Shown: positions 8,278 to 16,305 of the stretch, in pieces
Numbering within the stretch: position 1 is the first letter of the stretch
Layout: every line of letters begins with the position of its first letter
Notes under the pieces: generated by a model
What the model saw: the letters and a program-made list of their open reading frames with translations, nothing else
Told to the model about the DNA's origin: nothing
Databases searched by the model: none
Source of the DNA: Brevundimonas sp. LM2
Lineage (GTDB): Bacteria > Pseudomonadota > Alphaproteobacteria > Caulobacterales > Caulobacteraceae
DNA: 64,000 nucleotides
Reading direction: 5' to 3'
Assembly: GCF_002002865.1 (NCBI RefSeq)
Contig: NZ_CP019508.1
Location: 558,001 to 622,000, forward strand
Made by a program: the position numbers and the translations under genes

Positions 8278-8281
8278 AATC

Positions 8282-8941
8282 CTACTTCCCGGTACGGACG
8301 CTCGCCAGCAGGATGTCGACCTGGCGGCCGATGTGGTCGGACAGCTGCTTCACCGCCCAGCCGTCATAGGCGGCCCGGCGGTAGTTCGACAGATAGGCGT
8401 CCCAGGTCAGTTCGGTCATCAGGGCGACGTCGGCGTCCTGTTTCAGCTCGCCGGCCCCGATGCCGTCGCGCAGGATGTCGGCGATGACGCCGGTCAGGCC
8501 TTCGGTGGCCGCGCGCTGCCGCGTCTCGGCGGCGACGGGCTGGAACCAGGACCGGGCGACGATGGCCTGGAATAGGGGCAGCTGGTCGATGGAGCCGTGA
8601 TAGCCGGCGGACAGGGCGTTGACGAGACGGTCGCGGGTCGAACCCTCGCCCGCGCCGGTCTTCATGACCGCCGCCAGGTTCGCCATGTCCTCGGTCAGGA
8701 CGGCTTCGAACAGCTCGGCCTTGTCCTGGAAGTTGGCGAAGACGGCGCCGGTCGACATGCCGGCCCCCTTGGCGATGTCGCGGATGGTGGCCGGCTCGTA
8801 GCCGCGCTCGGCGAACAGGCCGCGGGCTGCATCGAGCACTTTCTGGCGCGTCCGGACCTTGGCGGCCTGACGGCGGTTGACCCGGGGCTGGACGGTATTC
8901 TCGGTGACGGGGGAGGACTCTGTCGACGCGGACTCACGCAT
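8282..8941 (-). CDS. TetR/AcrR family transcriptional regulator
   Basis: A 219-residue regulator with an N-terminal TetR helix-turn-helix: the segment from about residue 30 reads TRQKVLDAARGLFAERGYEP, followed by IRDIAKGAGMSTGAVFANF. The C-terminal ligand-binding region is not assignable to a specific inducer. ATG 8941 is chosen; a GTG two codons earlier (8947) is possible. An imperfect dyad lies immediately upstream (8944-8958) and may be its own operator. The flanking genes are the Rieske oxygenase (convergent) and a Kef-type antiporter (same strand, 176 bases away), and either could be a target. Confidence 0.88.
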   Translation of the reverse strand: MRESASTESSPVTENTVQPRVNRRQAAKVRTRQKVLDAARGLFAERGYEPATIRDIAKGAGMSTGAVFANFQDKAELFEAVLTEDMANLAAVMKTGAGEGSTRDRLVNALSAGYHGSIDQLPLFQAIVARSWFQPVAAETRQRAATEGLTGVIADILRDGIGAGELKQDADVALMTELTWDAYLSNYRRAAYDGWAVKQLSDHIGRQVDILLASVRTGK

Positions 8942-8943
8942 GA

Positions 8944-8958
8944 ACACGGTTACTCTGT
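8944..8958. promoter_or_regulatory. Possible TetR autoregulatory operator (imperfect dyad)
   Basis: The 15-bp sequence ACACGGTTACTCTGT lies two bases upstream of the tetR ATG. Its half-sites match as ACA-N2-GT-N-AC-N2-TGT, 10 of 15 positions being symmetric. TetR-family repressors commonly bind such a dyad at their own start, so the position is suggestive, but the symmetry is modest and chance cannot be excluded. Confidence 0.25.
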
Positions 8959-9117
8959 ATGGCGTCCGCGATCAGGCGCGGAACGATTGAACGGCGTGGG
9001 CGGCGATTGGATCTGCGACGCCCTGTGACGCGGAGCGAATGACCCACATCAAGGCAATGCCCGGGGGAAGCGCGGCTTTCATCATGCAACGATGACCAAA
9101 ATGGGTCTTGTTTAGGG

Positions 9118-10938
9118 TTAAGGCCTCAGTGTCGACCGCAGGGCCCGTGTCGGACGGCCGCGGCGACCCTGCGGCGCGGCGGCCTGAAACACCTGCCGGA
9201 AACTGTCGCGCCGCTCGTGGATCGAGGCCAGCACCAGCCCCATCGGCACGCCCAGATCGACCAGCAGGTTCTCGGCCAGCTGCAGACTGGCCTCGGTCGT
9301 CTCGGGCACGGCGTCGGTCACGCCCAGGGCGTAGAGCCGGGCGGCGTGGCGGTCGTCGCGCGCCCGGGCGATCACGATCAAATCCTCGCGCAGGGCCCTG
9401 GCGGCCGTCACCACCTCGTCGACCTTGCCGGGGGCGTCCATGGTCACGACCAGGGCGCGGACCGTGTCGATCCCGCACAGGGAAAGCATCTCGGCCCGTC
9501 CGGCATCGCCGTAGGATACGTCGAATCCGTCCCGACGCCCGTTGGCGACCGCGGTGGTGTCGGTGTCCAGGGCGATGAAGGTCTGGCCATGCTGGGCCAG
9601 CATCTCGGCCACCAGCCGACCGACCCGGCCGAAGCCGACGATCAGCACATCGCCGCTGCGGGCCTCCGGCTCCGGCAAGGCGAGCACGGGCTCCGGCTTG
9701 GCGACCCGCGCGAGCCTCTGGCCCAGCATGGCCATCAGCGGCACGGTGAACATCGAGATGGTCGCCGAGACCAGGACCCCCTGGGTGAAGGCCCGGTCGG
9801 CGATGCCCTCGACCATGCCGGTGGTCAGGATGACGAAGGCGAACTCGCCGGCCGGGCCCAGCACCAGAGCCGTCTCGATCGCGGCGCGGACCGGCACGCC
9901 CCACAGTCGGGCCAGGCCGAAGATCAACCCCGCCTTCACGGCCGTCAGGGCCAGGGCCAGGCCGAACACCCCGACCGGATTGGCGGCGACGGCGTCCAGG
10001 TCCAGTCCGATCCCCACCCCGACGAAGAAGACCCCCAGCAGCAGACCCTTGAACGGCTCGATATTGATCTCGATCTCGCGGCGATACTCGGTCTCGGCCA
10101 GCAGGACGCCGGCGATGAGGGCGCCCAGGCTCATCGACAGGCCGGCCGCCTGGGCCGCCACGCCCGCGCCCACGACCACCAGCAGGCACAGGGCCACGAA
10201 CAGTTCCTGACCCCCGCCCTCCGCCTTCTTGCGGCTCTTGGCGACCGAGCGGAACAGGGGGCGCAGGCCCAGTCGCCCGACCGCGACGATCAGCGCCAGG
10301 CCGATCGCGGCCGGGGCCAGGGTCAGCAGGGCCGGCCCCAGGACGGCCGGCGTCATCTCGCCGCGGCTGGCCGCCAGGGCCCCCAGGACGGTGACGGTGA
10401 TCAGGATGGGCGCGACGGCCAGGTCCTGCGCCAGAAGCGCCGCGAAGGTCGCCCGGCCCACCGCCCCCTTCATCCGTCGCCGCTCGGCCATCACCGGCAG
10501 GACCACGGCCGTCGACGACAGGGCCAGGCCCATGCCCAGAACGGCGGCGGACGCCAGCGACTGTCCCATCAGCATGAAGGCGGCGGCCAGAACGATCGTG
10601 CACACCGCCACCTGCATCAGGCCGAAACCGAACACCATGCGCCGCATGGCTTTCAGCCGATCCCACGACAGCTCCAGCCCGATCATGAACAGCAGGAAGG
10701 CGACGCCCAGTTCCGACAGCTGGGCCAGCTGGTTCGCGTCGTCGATCGTCAGCCAGGCCAGCCACGGGATCAGGTTCGCCAACCGTCCCAGCCCGTCCGG
10801 CCCCAGCAGCACGCCGGCGGCGAGAAAGCCCAGGACCGGGCTGATCTTCCAGCGACTGAACAGGGGCACGACCACGCCGGCCGCCGCCAGGAACACGACC
10901 AGATCCTTGTATTCGCCGCCGCCGTGCCCGCCTGCCAT
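9118..10938 (-). CDS. CPA2 monovalent cation:proton antiporter, KefB/KefC type with RCK/TrkA-N domain
   Basis: A 606-residue inner-membrane transporter. About the first 395 residues form a Na+/H+ exchanger domain with a dozen hydrophobic helices, including the conserved LGFLAAGVLLGP and GPAGEFAFVI segments. A cytoplasmic RCK domain follows, with the nucleotide-binding motif VLIVGFGRVGRLVAEML and an acidic residue at the end of the second strand (ALDTD). This arrangement is that of the potassium/proton antiporters KefB and KefC. No KefF/KefG-type ancillary subunit is adjacent. The divergent neighbour is an M13 peptidase gene, with 161 bases between the starts. Confidence 0.9.
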   Translation of the reverse strand: MAGGHGGGEYKDLVVFLAAAGVVVPLFSRWKISPVLGFLAAGVLLGPDGLGRLANLIPWLAWLTIDDANQLAQLSELGVAFLLFMIGLELSWDRLKAMRRMVFGFGLMQVAVCTIVLAAAFMLMGQSLASAAVLGMGLALSSTAVVLPVMAERRRMKGAVGRATFAALLAQDLAVAPILITVTVLGALAASRGEMTPAVLGPALLTLAPAAIGLALIVAVGRLGLRPLFRSVAKSRKKAEGGGQELFVALCLLVVVGAGVAAQAAGLSMSLGALIAGVLLAETEYRREIEINIEPFKGLLLGVFFVGVGIGLDLDAVAANPVGVFGLALALTAVKAGLIFGLARLWGVPVRAAIETALVLGPAGEFAFVILTTGMVEGIADRAFTQGVLVSATISMFTVPLMAMLGQRLARVAKPEPVLALPEPEARSGDVLIVGFGRVGRLVAEMLAQHGQTFIALDTDTTAVANGRRDGFDVSYGDAGRAEMLSLCGIDTVRALVVTMDAPGKVDEVVTAARALREDLIVIARARDDRHAARLYALGVTDAVPETTEASLQLAENLLVDLGVPMGLVLASIHERRDSFRQVFQAAAPQGRRGRPTRALRSTLRP

Positions 10939-11099
10939 TCGCTCGCTTTGGTCTTGAATCCCGACTCTAGCTTAGCCGATCCGATGTCGGGGTCGCGCGT
11001 CACATGAACTTTTTTTAAGGCGACAGGGGCCGCGTCGGGCGTAGGTACTAGACAGGCGCGCCAAATGTGCAGCGCTCTGACGGAAACTCCAGGAAACCT

Positions 11100-13220
11100 A
11101 TGAAAAGACTTCTGATTGGTGCCGCTGTCGGCGCCCTGCTGCTGCCCGCTTCCGCCGGCCTGGCGCAGGACCACGACTGTATCGACGAGGGCTGCACCGT
11201 GATGACTCTGTTCCAGACCGTACCGGCGGTCGAGGGCGCGACCGGTTACCAGGGCATTGACGCCCCGCGCTATGGAACCTGGGGTTTCGACACGGCCGGC
11301 ATGGATCCGTCGGTCGCGCCGGGCGACGACTTCATGCGCTATGCCAACGGCGCGGCGCTGGATCGTCTGACGATTCCGTCGGACCGCACCAGCTACGGCT
11401 CCTTCGCCCTGCTGCGCGAACTGTCCGACAACCGGCTGAAGGTGATGATCGAGGGCCTGGCCGGCCGCGCCGATCTGGCCGCCGGGTCCGACGAACAGAA
11501 GATCGCCGACGCCTATCGCGCCTATCTGGACACCGCGCGAATCGAGCCGCTGGATGATCAGCCGCTGCGGCCCTATCTCGCCGCCATCCGCGCCGCCGAC
11601 ACGCATGAGAAACTGGCTGCCTATATGGGCGGGACCCAGGGCCGCCTGGGCGCTTCGATCTTCGGCACGGGCATCACGACCGACCAGAAGGCCCCGGACC
11701 GCTACGTCGTCTCGACCGGCCAGGCGGGCATCGGCATGCCCAATCGCGACTACTACTTGTCGCCGCTCTACGCCGACAAGAAGGAGAAGTACCAGGTCTA
11801 CGTCGCGCGGATGCTGGAGATGATCGGCTGGGAAAACCCGACCGAGACCGCCGCCGCCATCGTCGCCACGGAGACCCGGATCGCCGAGGCCCACTGGACC
11901 CCGATCGAGAACCGCAACCGCGACCGGACCTACAACGAATACACCATTGAGCGCCTGGTCGCCGAGGCCCCCGGCTTCGACTGGGTCGGCTACTACGATG
12001 CCGCGCAGCTGGGCGGGGTGCCGCGCCTGATCGTGCGCCAGGACACCGCCCTGCCCAAGATCGCGGCGATCTATGCCGAGACCCCGGTCGCGACGCTGCA
12101 GGCGTGGGAGGCCTTCCACACCGTCGACGAAGCGGCGCCACGCCTGTCGCAACGGTTCTCGGACGCGCAGTGGGAATTCCGGTCGCGCGACCTGTCGGGC
12201 CAGCCCGAGCAGCGCGCCCGGGACAAGCGCGCCATCAGCTTCGCCGAGGGTGCCCTGGGCGAGGCGGTCGGCCGTCAGTATGTCGCCGACTATTTCCCCG
12301 CCGAGTCCAAGGCCAAGATGGAAGCGCTGGTGGCGAACCTGCGCCTGGCCCTGGGTCAGCGCATTGATACCCTCACCTGGATGAGCGCCGAGACGAAGGC
12401 CCAGGCCCACGACAAGCTGGCCAAGTTCACCGTCAAGATCGGCTATCCCGAACAATGGCGGGACTATTCCGGCCTCGAGATCCGCGCCGACGACCTGTTC
12501 GGCAACGGCGAGCGCGCGGGTCTGTTCGAATGGAACTATCAGCTGGCCCGGCTGAACGGGCCGGTGGACAAGGCCGAGTGGGGCATGACGCCCCAGACGG
12601 TGAACGCCTATTACAACTCGACCAACAACGAGATCGTCTTCCCCGCCGCCATCCTGCAGCCGCCCTTCTTCGATCCCGACGCGGACCCGGCCGTCAACTA
12701 CGGCGGCATCGGCGGGGTGATCGGCCACGAGATCGGCCACGGCTTTGACGACCAGGGCTCCAAATCCGACGGCGACGGGGTGCTGCGCAGCTGGTGGACG
12801 GCCGAGGACCGGGCCAATTTCGATGCCCTGACGGTGCGCCTGGGCGCCCAGTACGACCAGTTCGAGCCCCTGCCCGGCTACAAGGTCCAGGGCGGTCTGA
12901 CGATGGGCGAGAACATCGGCGACGCGGCCGGAACGGCGGTCGGTCTGAAGGCCTATCACCTGTCGCTGAACGGAGCCGAGGCTCCGGTGCTGGACGGCTT
13001 CACCGGCGACCAGCGGTTCTTCCTCGGCTGGGCCCAGGTCTGGCAGTCGAAGATGCGCGACGAGGCCCTGAAACAGCAGGTGTCCACCGATCCGCACAGC
13101 CCGGCGGAGTTCCGCGTCATCGGTCCGGTGCGCAACCAGGATGCCTGGTACAGCGCCTTCGACGTCCAGCCCGGGACCGCCTACTATCTGGCCCCGGCCG
13201 ACCGGGTCCGCATCTGGTAG
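11100..13220 (+). CDS. Secreted M13 family zinc metallopeptidase (neprilysin/PepO-like)
   Basis: A 706-residue peptidase with a clear Sec signal peptide (basic KR, hydrophobic core, LPASAGLAQ cleavage region). The M13 catalytic motifs are complete: HEIGH at 543-547 followed by GFDD, the third zinc ligand E604 in GENIGD with D608, and the substrate-binding NAYYN upstream. M13 enzymes cleave peptides in the periplasm or outside the cell. ATG 11100 is chosen over the in-frame 11067 start because AGGAAA lies just before it and the signal peptide begins there. It ends with a GC-rich hairpin. Confidence 0.93.
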   Translation: MKRLLIGAAVGALLLPASAGLAQDHDCIDEGCTVMTLFQTVPAVEGATGYQGIDAPRYGTWGFDTAGMDPSVAPGDDFMRYANGAALDRLTIPSDRTSYGSFALLRELSDNRLKVMIEGLAGRADLAAGSDEQKIADAYRAYLDTARIEPLDDQPLRPYLAAIRAADTHEKLAAYMGGTQGRLGASIFGTGITTDQKAPDRYVVSTGQAGIGMPNRDYYLSPLYADKKEKYQVYVARMLEMIGWENPTETAAAIVATETRIAEAHWTPIENRNRDRTYNEYTIERLVAEAPGFDWVGYYDAAQLGGVPRLIVRQDTALPKIAAIYAETPVATLQAWEAFHTVDEAAPRLSQRFSDAQWEFRSRDLSGQPEQRARDKRAISFAEGALGEAVGRQYVADYFPAESKAKMEALVANLRLALGQRIDTLTWMSAETKAQAHDKLAKFTVKIGYPEQWRDYSGLEIRADDLFGNGERAGLFEWNYQLARLNGPVDKAEWGMTPQTVNAYYNSTNNEIVFPAAILQPPFFDPDADPAVNYGGIGGVIGHEIGHGFDDQGSKSDGDGVLRSWWTAEDRANFDALTVRLGAQYDQFEPLPGYKVQGGLTMGENIGDAAGTAVGLKAYHLSLNGAEAPVLDGFTGDQRFFLGWAQVWQSKMRDEALKQQVSTDPHSPAEFRVIGPVRNQDAWYSAFDVQPGTAYYLAPADRVRIW

Positions 13221-13230
13221 GCTCGGGAAC

Positions 13231-13261
13231 GGCCCCTCTGCGCCTGCGGCGTCGAGGGGCC
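13231..13261 (+). terminator. GC-rich hairpin after the M13 peptidase gene
   Basis: GGCCCCTC (13231-13238) pairs with GAGGGGCC (13254-13261), with a smaller inner stem CGCC/GGCG. It lies 10 bases after the stop codon. There is no T-run, so it is only a weak candidate for intrinsic termination. Confidence 0.35.
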
Positions 13262-13314
13262 GAGGCCACGATTCTCGAAACTTCGTCTTAAGCCGGGTGT
13301 CCCATCATGGGACT

Positions 13315-14586
13315 ATGCCCGGAGCCGCCGAAACCCTCGTCCGACGCCGCATCAGCCAGAGCGAGCTCGACGCCATCTGCGCCCGGCATGACCGGTTGTG
13401 GCAGGCGCGACCCGGCGGCGCGCGCGCGGTTTTCGCCTGGATGGACCTGTCGGGCCTGGATCTGAAGGGTCGCCAACTCGCCGACGCCGACTTCTCCGCG
13501 GCCTGTCTGATCGGGGCGGACATGACCGGGGCTCGCCTGGACAACGCCGCCTTCTTCGGGGCGGACATGCAGGATGCGATCCTGGTCGACGCCTCGATGC
13601 GACGCGCCGACCTGCGCGGGGCCTGTCTGCGCGGGGCCGACCTGTCGGGGGCCGATCTGTTCGAGGCGGACCTGCGCGAAGGGGCCATCGCCGCCGCCGA
13701 CCGGGCGGTCGGCTTTCGCATGGTGGAGGCCCAGAGCCGCAACGTCACACAGGCGCAAGGGGCCAGCCTGGTCGGGGCCAATCTGCAGCGCTCGCGCCTG
13801 TCGGGCATCTCGGCCCAGTGCGCGGACTTTTCCGACGCCATCATGAAGGACTGCAAACTGGTCCGGGCCAATCTGAAACAGGCCAATTTCCGCGGCGCCG
13901 ACCTGGCGGGGGCCGACATGTCCGGGGCCGACCTGACGGGAGCCGACCTGCGCGACGCGGTGCTGGTGGGGGTGGTCTCGTCCCTGTGGCGGACCGACGG
14001 AGCCAATCTGGAGGGGGCCCTGACCGACAGCCGGTCGGCCGGTGAACCGGTGGTGCAGCTGCCGGCGGCCGAGATGCTGCACGAGCACGCCATCTGGTGC
14101 GAAAGCGGCGGGGTCGAGGGTCAGCCGTCGGTCTTCGACCGGGTCGATCTTCGGGGCCTGGGATCGATCACCGGTCTGAACCTGACCGCCCTGTCCGCCC
14201 AGGGGGCGGTCTTCTACGGGCTGAACATGGAGGGGGTGCAGCTTCAGGGCGCGCGCCTGGAAGGGGCCGACCTGAGGTCGACCAATCTGAGACGGGCGGA
14301 CCTGCGGGGGGTGCGACTGGCAGGGGCGCGCCTGAACGGGGCCGATCTGAGGGAGGCGCAGCTGGGTCCGCTGATGATCGGCAAGGACCGCCTGCTGCCA
14401 GCCGACCTGACCGGAGCGATCCTGCGCTCCGCCGACCTGACCGGGGCGGATCTGCGCCGCGCGACCCTGGTCGGGGCCGATCTGACGCGGGCCAGCCTGC
14501 ACGGCACCCAGACCCGGCACGCGGACCTGACCGACGCCGTGATGCTGGGCGTCAAAGGCTATGTCCAGCAGGTCGACCTGACCTGA
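13315..14586 (+). CDS. Pentapeptide-repeat protein
   Basis: A 423-residue protein made mostly of A(D/N)LxG pentapeptide repeats, which fold as a right-handed quadrilateral beta-helix. Repeats occupy about residues 42-125, 150-232 and 285-420. They are separated by two non-repeat segments, one near 125-148 and a longer one near 232-283 with bulky residues (LWRTD, HEHAIWCESG). The N-terminal 40 residues are non-repetitive and contain ISQSELDAICARHDRLW. No signal peptide is present, so it is probably cytoplasmic. Some members of the superfamily mimic DNA and bind gyrase, but nothing here identifies the function. ATG 13315 is used; the longer frame starting at 13141 overlaps the previous gene. 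Confidence 0.85.
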   Translation: MPGAAETLVRRRISQSELDAICARHDRLWQARPGGARAVFAWMDLSGLDLKGRQLADADFSAACLIGADMTGARLDNAAFFGADMQDAILVDASMRRADLRGACLRGADLSGADLFEADLREGAIAAADRAVGFRMVEAQSRNVTQAQGASLVGANLQRSRLSGISAQCADFSDAIMKDCKLVRANLKQANFRGADLAGADMSGADLTGADLRDAVLVGVVSSLWRTDGANLEGALTDSRSAGEPVVQLPAAEMLHEHAIWCESGGVEGQPSVFDRVDLRGLGSITGLNLTALSAQGAVFYGLNMEGVQLQGARLEGADLRSTNLRRADLRGVRLAGARLNGADLREAQLGPLMIGKDRLLPADLTGAILRSADLTGADLRRATLVGADLTRASLHGTQTRHADLTDAVMLGVKGYVQQVDLT

Positions 14587-14596
14587 CCGGCGCACG

Positions 14597-14627
14597 AAAA
14601 AAGGGGACGGCCCACGGGCCGCCCCCT
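14597..14627 (-). terminator. Rho-independent terminator of hsp20
   Basis: Read on the minus strand, GGGGGCGGCCCG pairs with CGGGCCGTCCCC across a one- to three-base loop and is followed by TTTTTT. It lies 20 bases beyond the hsp20 stop. The core is nearly identical to the terminator at 19981-20010, though in the opposite orientation. Confidence 0.85.
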
Positions 14628-14647
14628 TCCAGTCCGGGCTGTGCGTC

Positions 14648-15112
14648 CTAGGCCGCCTTGCCTTCGATCAGGCCGGAAGACACGCCGGTGGCGATCTCGA
14701 TCCGACGGGGCTTCAGTGCTTCCGGCAGCTCGCGCTGCAGGCTGATGGACAGCAGGCCGTTGTCCAGGCCGGCGTCCTTGACCACCACATAGTCGGCCAG
14801 CTGGAACCGGCGCTCGAAATCGCGCTCGGCCAGGCCGCGATGCAGATAGGTCCGCTCGGTTCCCGCATCGTCGTTGGCGGTCTTGCGGCCGGTGACGGTC
14901 AGCAGGTTTTCCTTGACCTCGATGTTCAGCTCGTCGGGGCGGAAGCCGGCGACGGCGATCTCGATCCGATAGGCGTTCTCGCCGGTCGTCTCGATGTTGT
15001 AGGGCGGCCAGCCGGTCTCCTGGCTGGTGCGCGCGGCCGTTTCCAGCAGGCCCGCCAGACGGTCGAAGCCCACGGCGGAGCGATAGAGGGGGGTAAAGTC
15101 GATGGTACGCAT
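14648..15112 (-). CDS. Small heat-shock protein, Hsp20/IbpA family
   Basis: A 154-residue alpha-crystallin-domain chaperone. The domain runs from about residue 36 (PPYNIETTGENAYRIEIAVAGF) to 130, and contains VKENLLTVTGRK and a RGLAERDFERRF segment typical of IbpA/HspA proteins of alphaproteobacteria. It binds unfolding proteins without ATP and holds them for refolding. ATG 15112 is set by AGGAG six bases upstream. That Shine-Dalgarno sequence is enclosed in a ROSE-like hairpin (see 15119-15135), so translation is probably temperature-controlled. A strong terminator follows. Confidence 0.93.
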   Translation of the reverse strand: MRTIDFTPLYRSAVGFDRLAGLLETAARTSQETGWPPYNIETTGENAYRIEIAVAGFRPDELNIEVKENLLTVTGRKTANDDAGTERTYLHRGLAERDFERRFQLADYVVVKDAGLDNGLLSISLQRELPEALKPRRIEIATGVSSGLIEGKAA

Positions 15113-15118
15113 GTCGAT

Positions 15119-15135
15119 CTCCTGATCATCAGCAA
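15119..15135 (-). promoter_or_regulatory. ROSE-like RNA thermometer hairpin masking the hsp20 ribosome-binding site
   Basis: On the minus strand the leader reads UUGCUGAUGAUCAGGAG directly before the hsp20 start. UUGCU (15135-15131) pairs with AGGAG (15123-15119) as U-G, U-A, G-G, C-G, U-A, and the stem continues with G-C and A-U to close a UGA loop. A UUGCU or UCGCU segment facing the Shine-Dalgarno sequence with a single G-G opposition is the hallmark of ROSE elements, known from rhizobial and other proteobacterial small heat-shock genes. A further GC-rich stretch upstream (about 15140-15200) would supply the other leader hairpins. This is a fold made by hand. Confidence 0.72.
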
Positions 15136-15370
15136 GACGGAACCTGCCCTGCGCCCCCCGCGAGGAGAGCGCGCCCGGACAGGCGGTGGGATCAGCCCGC
15201 CTGGCCCCTGTCGGGCGCCGAGCGGTCTGCAAGAGCCCGGAACCGGCACTCTCGGGATGGAATTTGGGAGGGCCGCATGCGTCGTCAAGGGGCCGCGGTT
15301 GGCGAATTCGTCACTTGCCCGTCCCCGTCGCCCCCGTATGGTGCCGCGACCCTGTCATCCGGAGACGCCC

Positions 15371-16189
15371 ATGCGCCGCTTTGCCCTGACCCTCGCCATG
15401 CTTGCCGTGACGGCGGGCTCCGCCGTCGCCCAGACCTTGCCGAGCCTGGCTGAGACCCCGGCCCAGCGGGTGGCCCGGCGCGACGCGATGACTCCGCCCG
15501 TGCTGCAGGAAGACGAACAGCTCCAGGCCGCGATCGGCTCGGACGCCCGACCGGCGGCGGACGTGGCGCGCGACGTCTACCGCCACCCCTATGAGACCCT
15601 GACCTTCTGGGGCCTGATGCCGGGGCTGAACATCGTCGAGATCGAGCCGGGACGGGCCGGCTGGTGGAGCGCCATCCTGCGCCCCTACGCGGCCGCCACC
15701 GGGGGCACCTACACCGCTGTGGGCCGTCCGCTGGAAGGCATGGGCGTGGCCGAAGGCTCGGCCGATCTGATCGTCGTCGCCCGAGCCTTCCACAACTGGC
15801 AGCGGGCCGGGCGGACGGCCCCCTATCTGGAAGCCTTCTTCAAGACGCTGAAGCCCGGCGGAATCCTGGCCGTCGAACAGCACCGTGCCGAAGAGGGGCT
15901 GAATGCAGAGGTCACCGCCCCCACGGGCTATGTCTCGGAGAGCTACGTCATCAAGGCCGCCCAGGCCGCCGGTTTCGTGCTGGAGGCGCGCAGCGAGCTG
16001 AACGCCAATCCTCGGGATGACCGCGACCATCCGTACGGCGTCTGGAGCCTTCCGCCGAACCGGGTCAGCGCCCCCCGCGACGGCGTGACCACCGACCGTC
16101 CGACCCCGCTGACCGAGGCCGAGCGGGCCGCACTCGACGCGGTCGGGGAGAGCGACCGCATGACCCTGCGGTTCCGCAAGCCGGCCTGA
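15371..16189 (+). CDS. Secreted methyltransferase-like protein (COG4798-type), divergent paralogue 1
   Basis: A 272-residue protein with a Sec signal peptide (MRRFALTLAMLAVTAGSAVAQ). The mature part resembles predicted methyltransferases: ARDVYRHPYETLTFWGL, then a motif-I-like IVEIEPGRAGWWS, and LKPGGILAVEQHRA, ending in ESDRMTLRFRKP. The next gene encodes a paralogue sharing every one of these blocks. Compared with that paralogue, the glycine motif here is disrupted (PGRAGW instead of PGSGW) and an inner segment of about 35 residues is missing, so SAM binding is doubtful. The predicted periplasmic location is odd for a SAM enzyme. ATG 15371 starts the signal peptide. Function unknown. Confidence 0.82.
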   Translation: MRRFALTLAMLAVTAGSAVAQTLPSLAETPAQRVARRDAMTPPVLQEDEQLQAAIGSDARPAADVARDVYRHPYETLTFWGLMPGLNIVEIEPGRAGWWSAILRPYAAATGGTYTAVGRPLEGMGVAEGSADLIVVARAFHNWQRAGRTAPYLEAFFKTLKPGGILAVEQHRAEEGLNAEVTAPTGYVSESYVIKAAQAAGFVLEARSELNANPRDDRDHPYGVWSLPPNRVSAPRDGVTTDRPTPLTEAERAALDAVGESDRMTLRFRKPA

Positions 16190-16305
16190 TCGGACGCGGC
16201 GGGAAAGCGGCGGCGCAAGCCTTTGACGCGCCCGGCGAAGCCCTCTAATCCAGCGGCGTCCGGGGGCCTTTCCACCTTCGGGGGGCGACGGGACATGGGT
16301 CATTG

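Noticed and set aside
10770..13097. 775-codon open frame antisense to the M13 peptidase
   Set aside because: Shadow of the M13 coding sequence, which has its complete zinc site and signal peptide on the plus strand.
16303..16305. TTG start for the second methyltransferase-like gene
   Set aside because: An ATG follows in the next codon, so ATG 16306 is the simpler choice.
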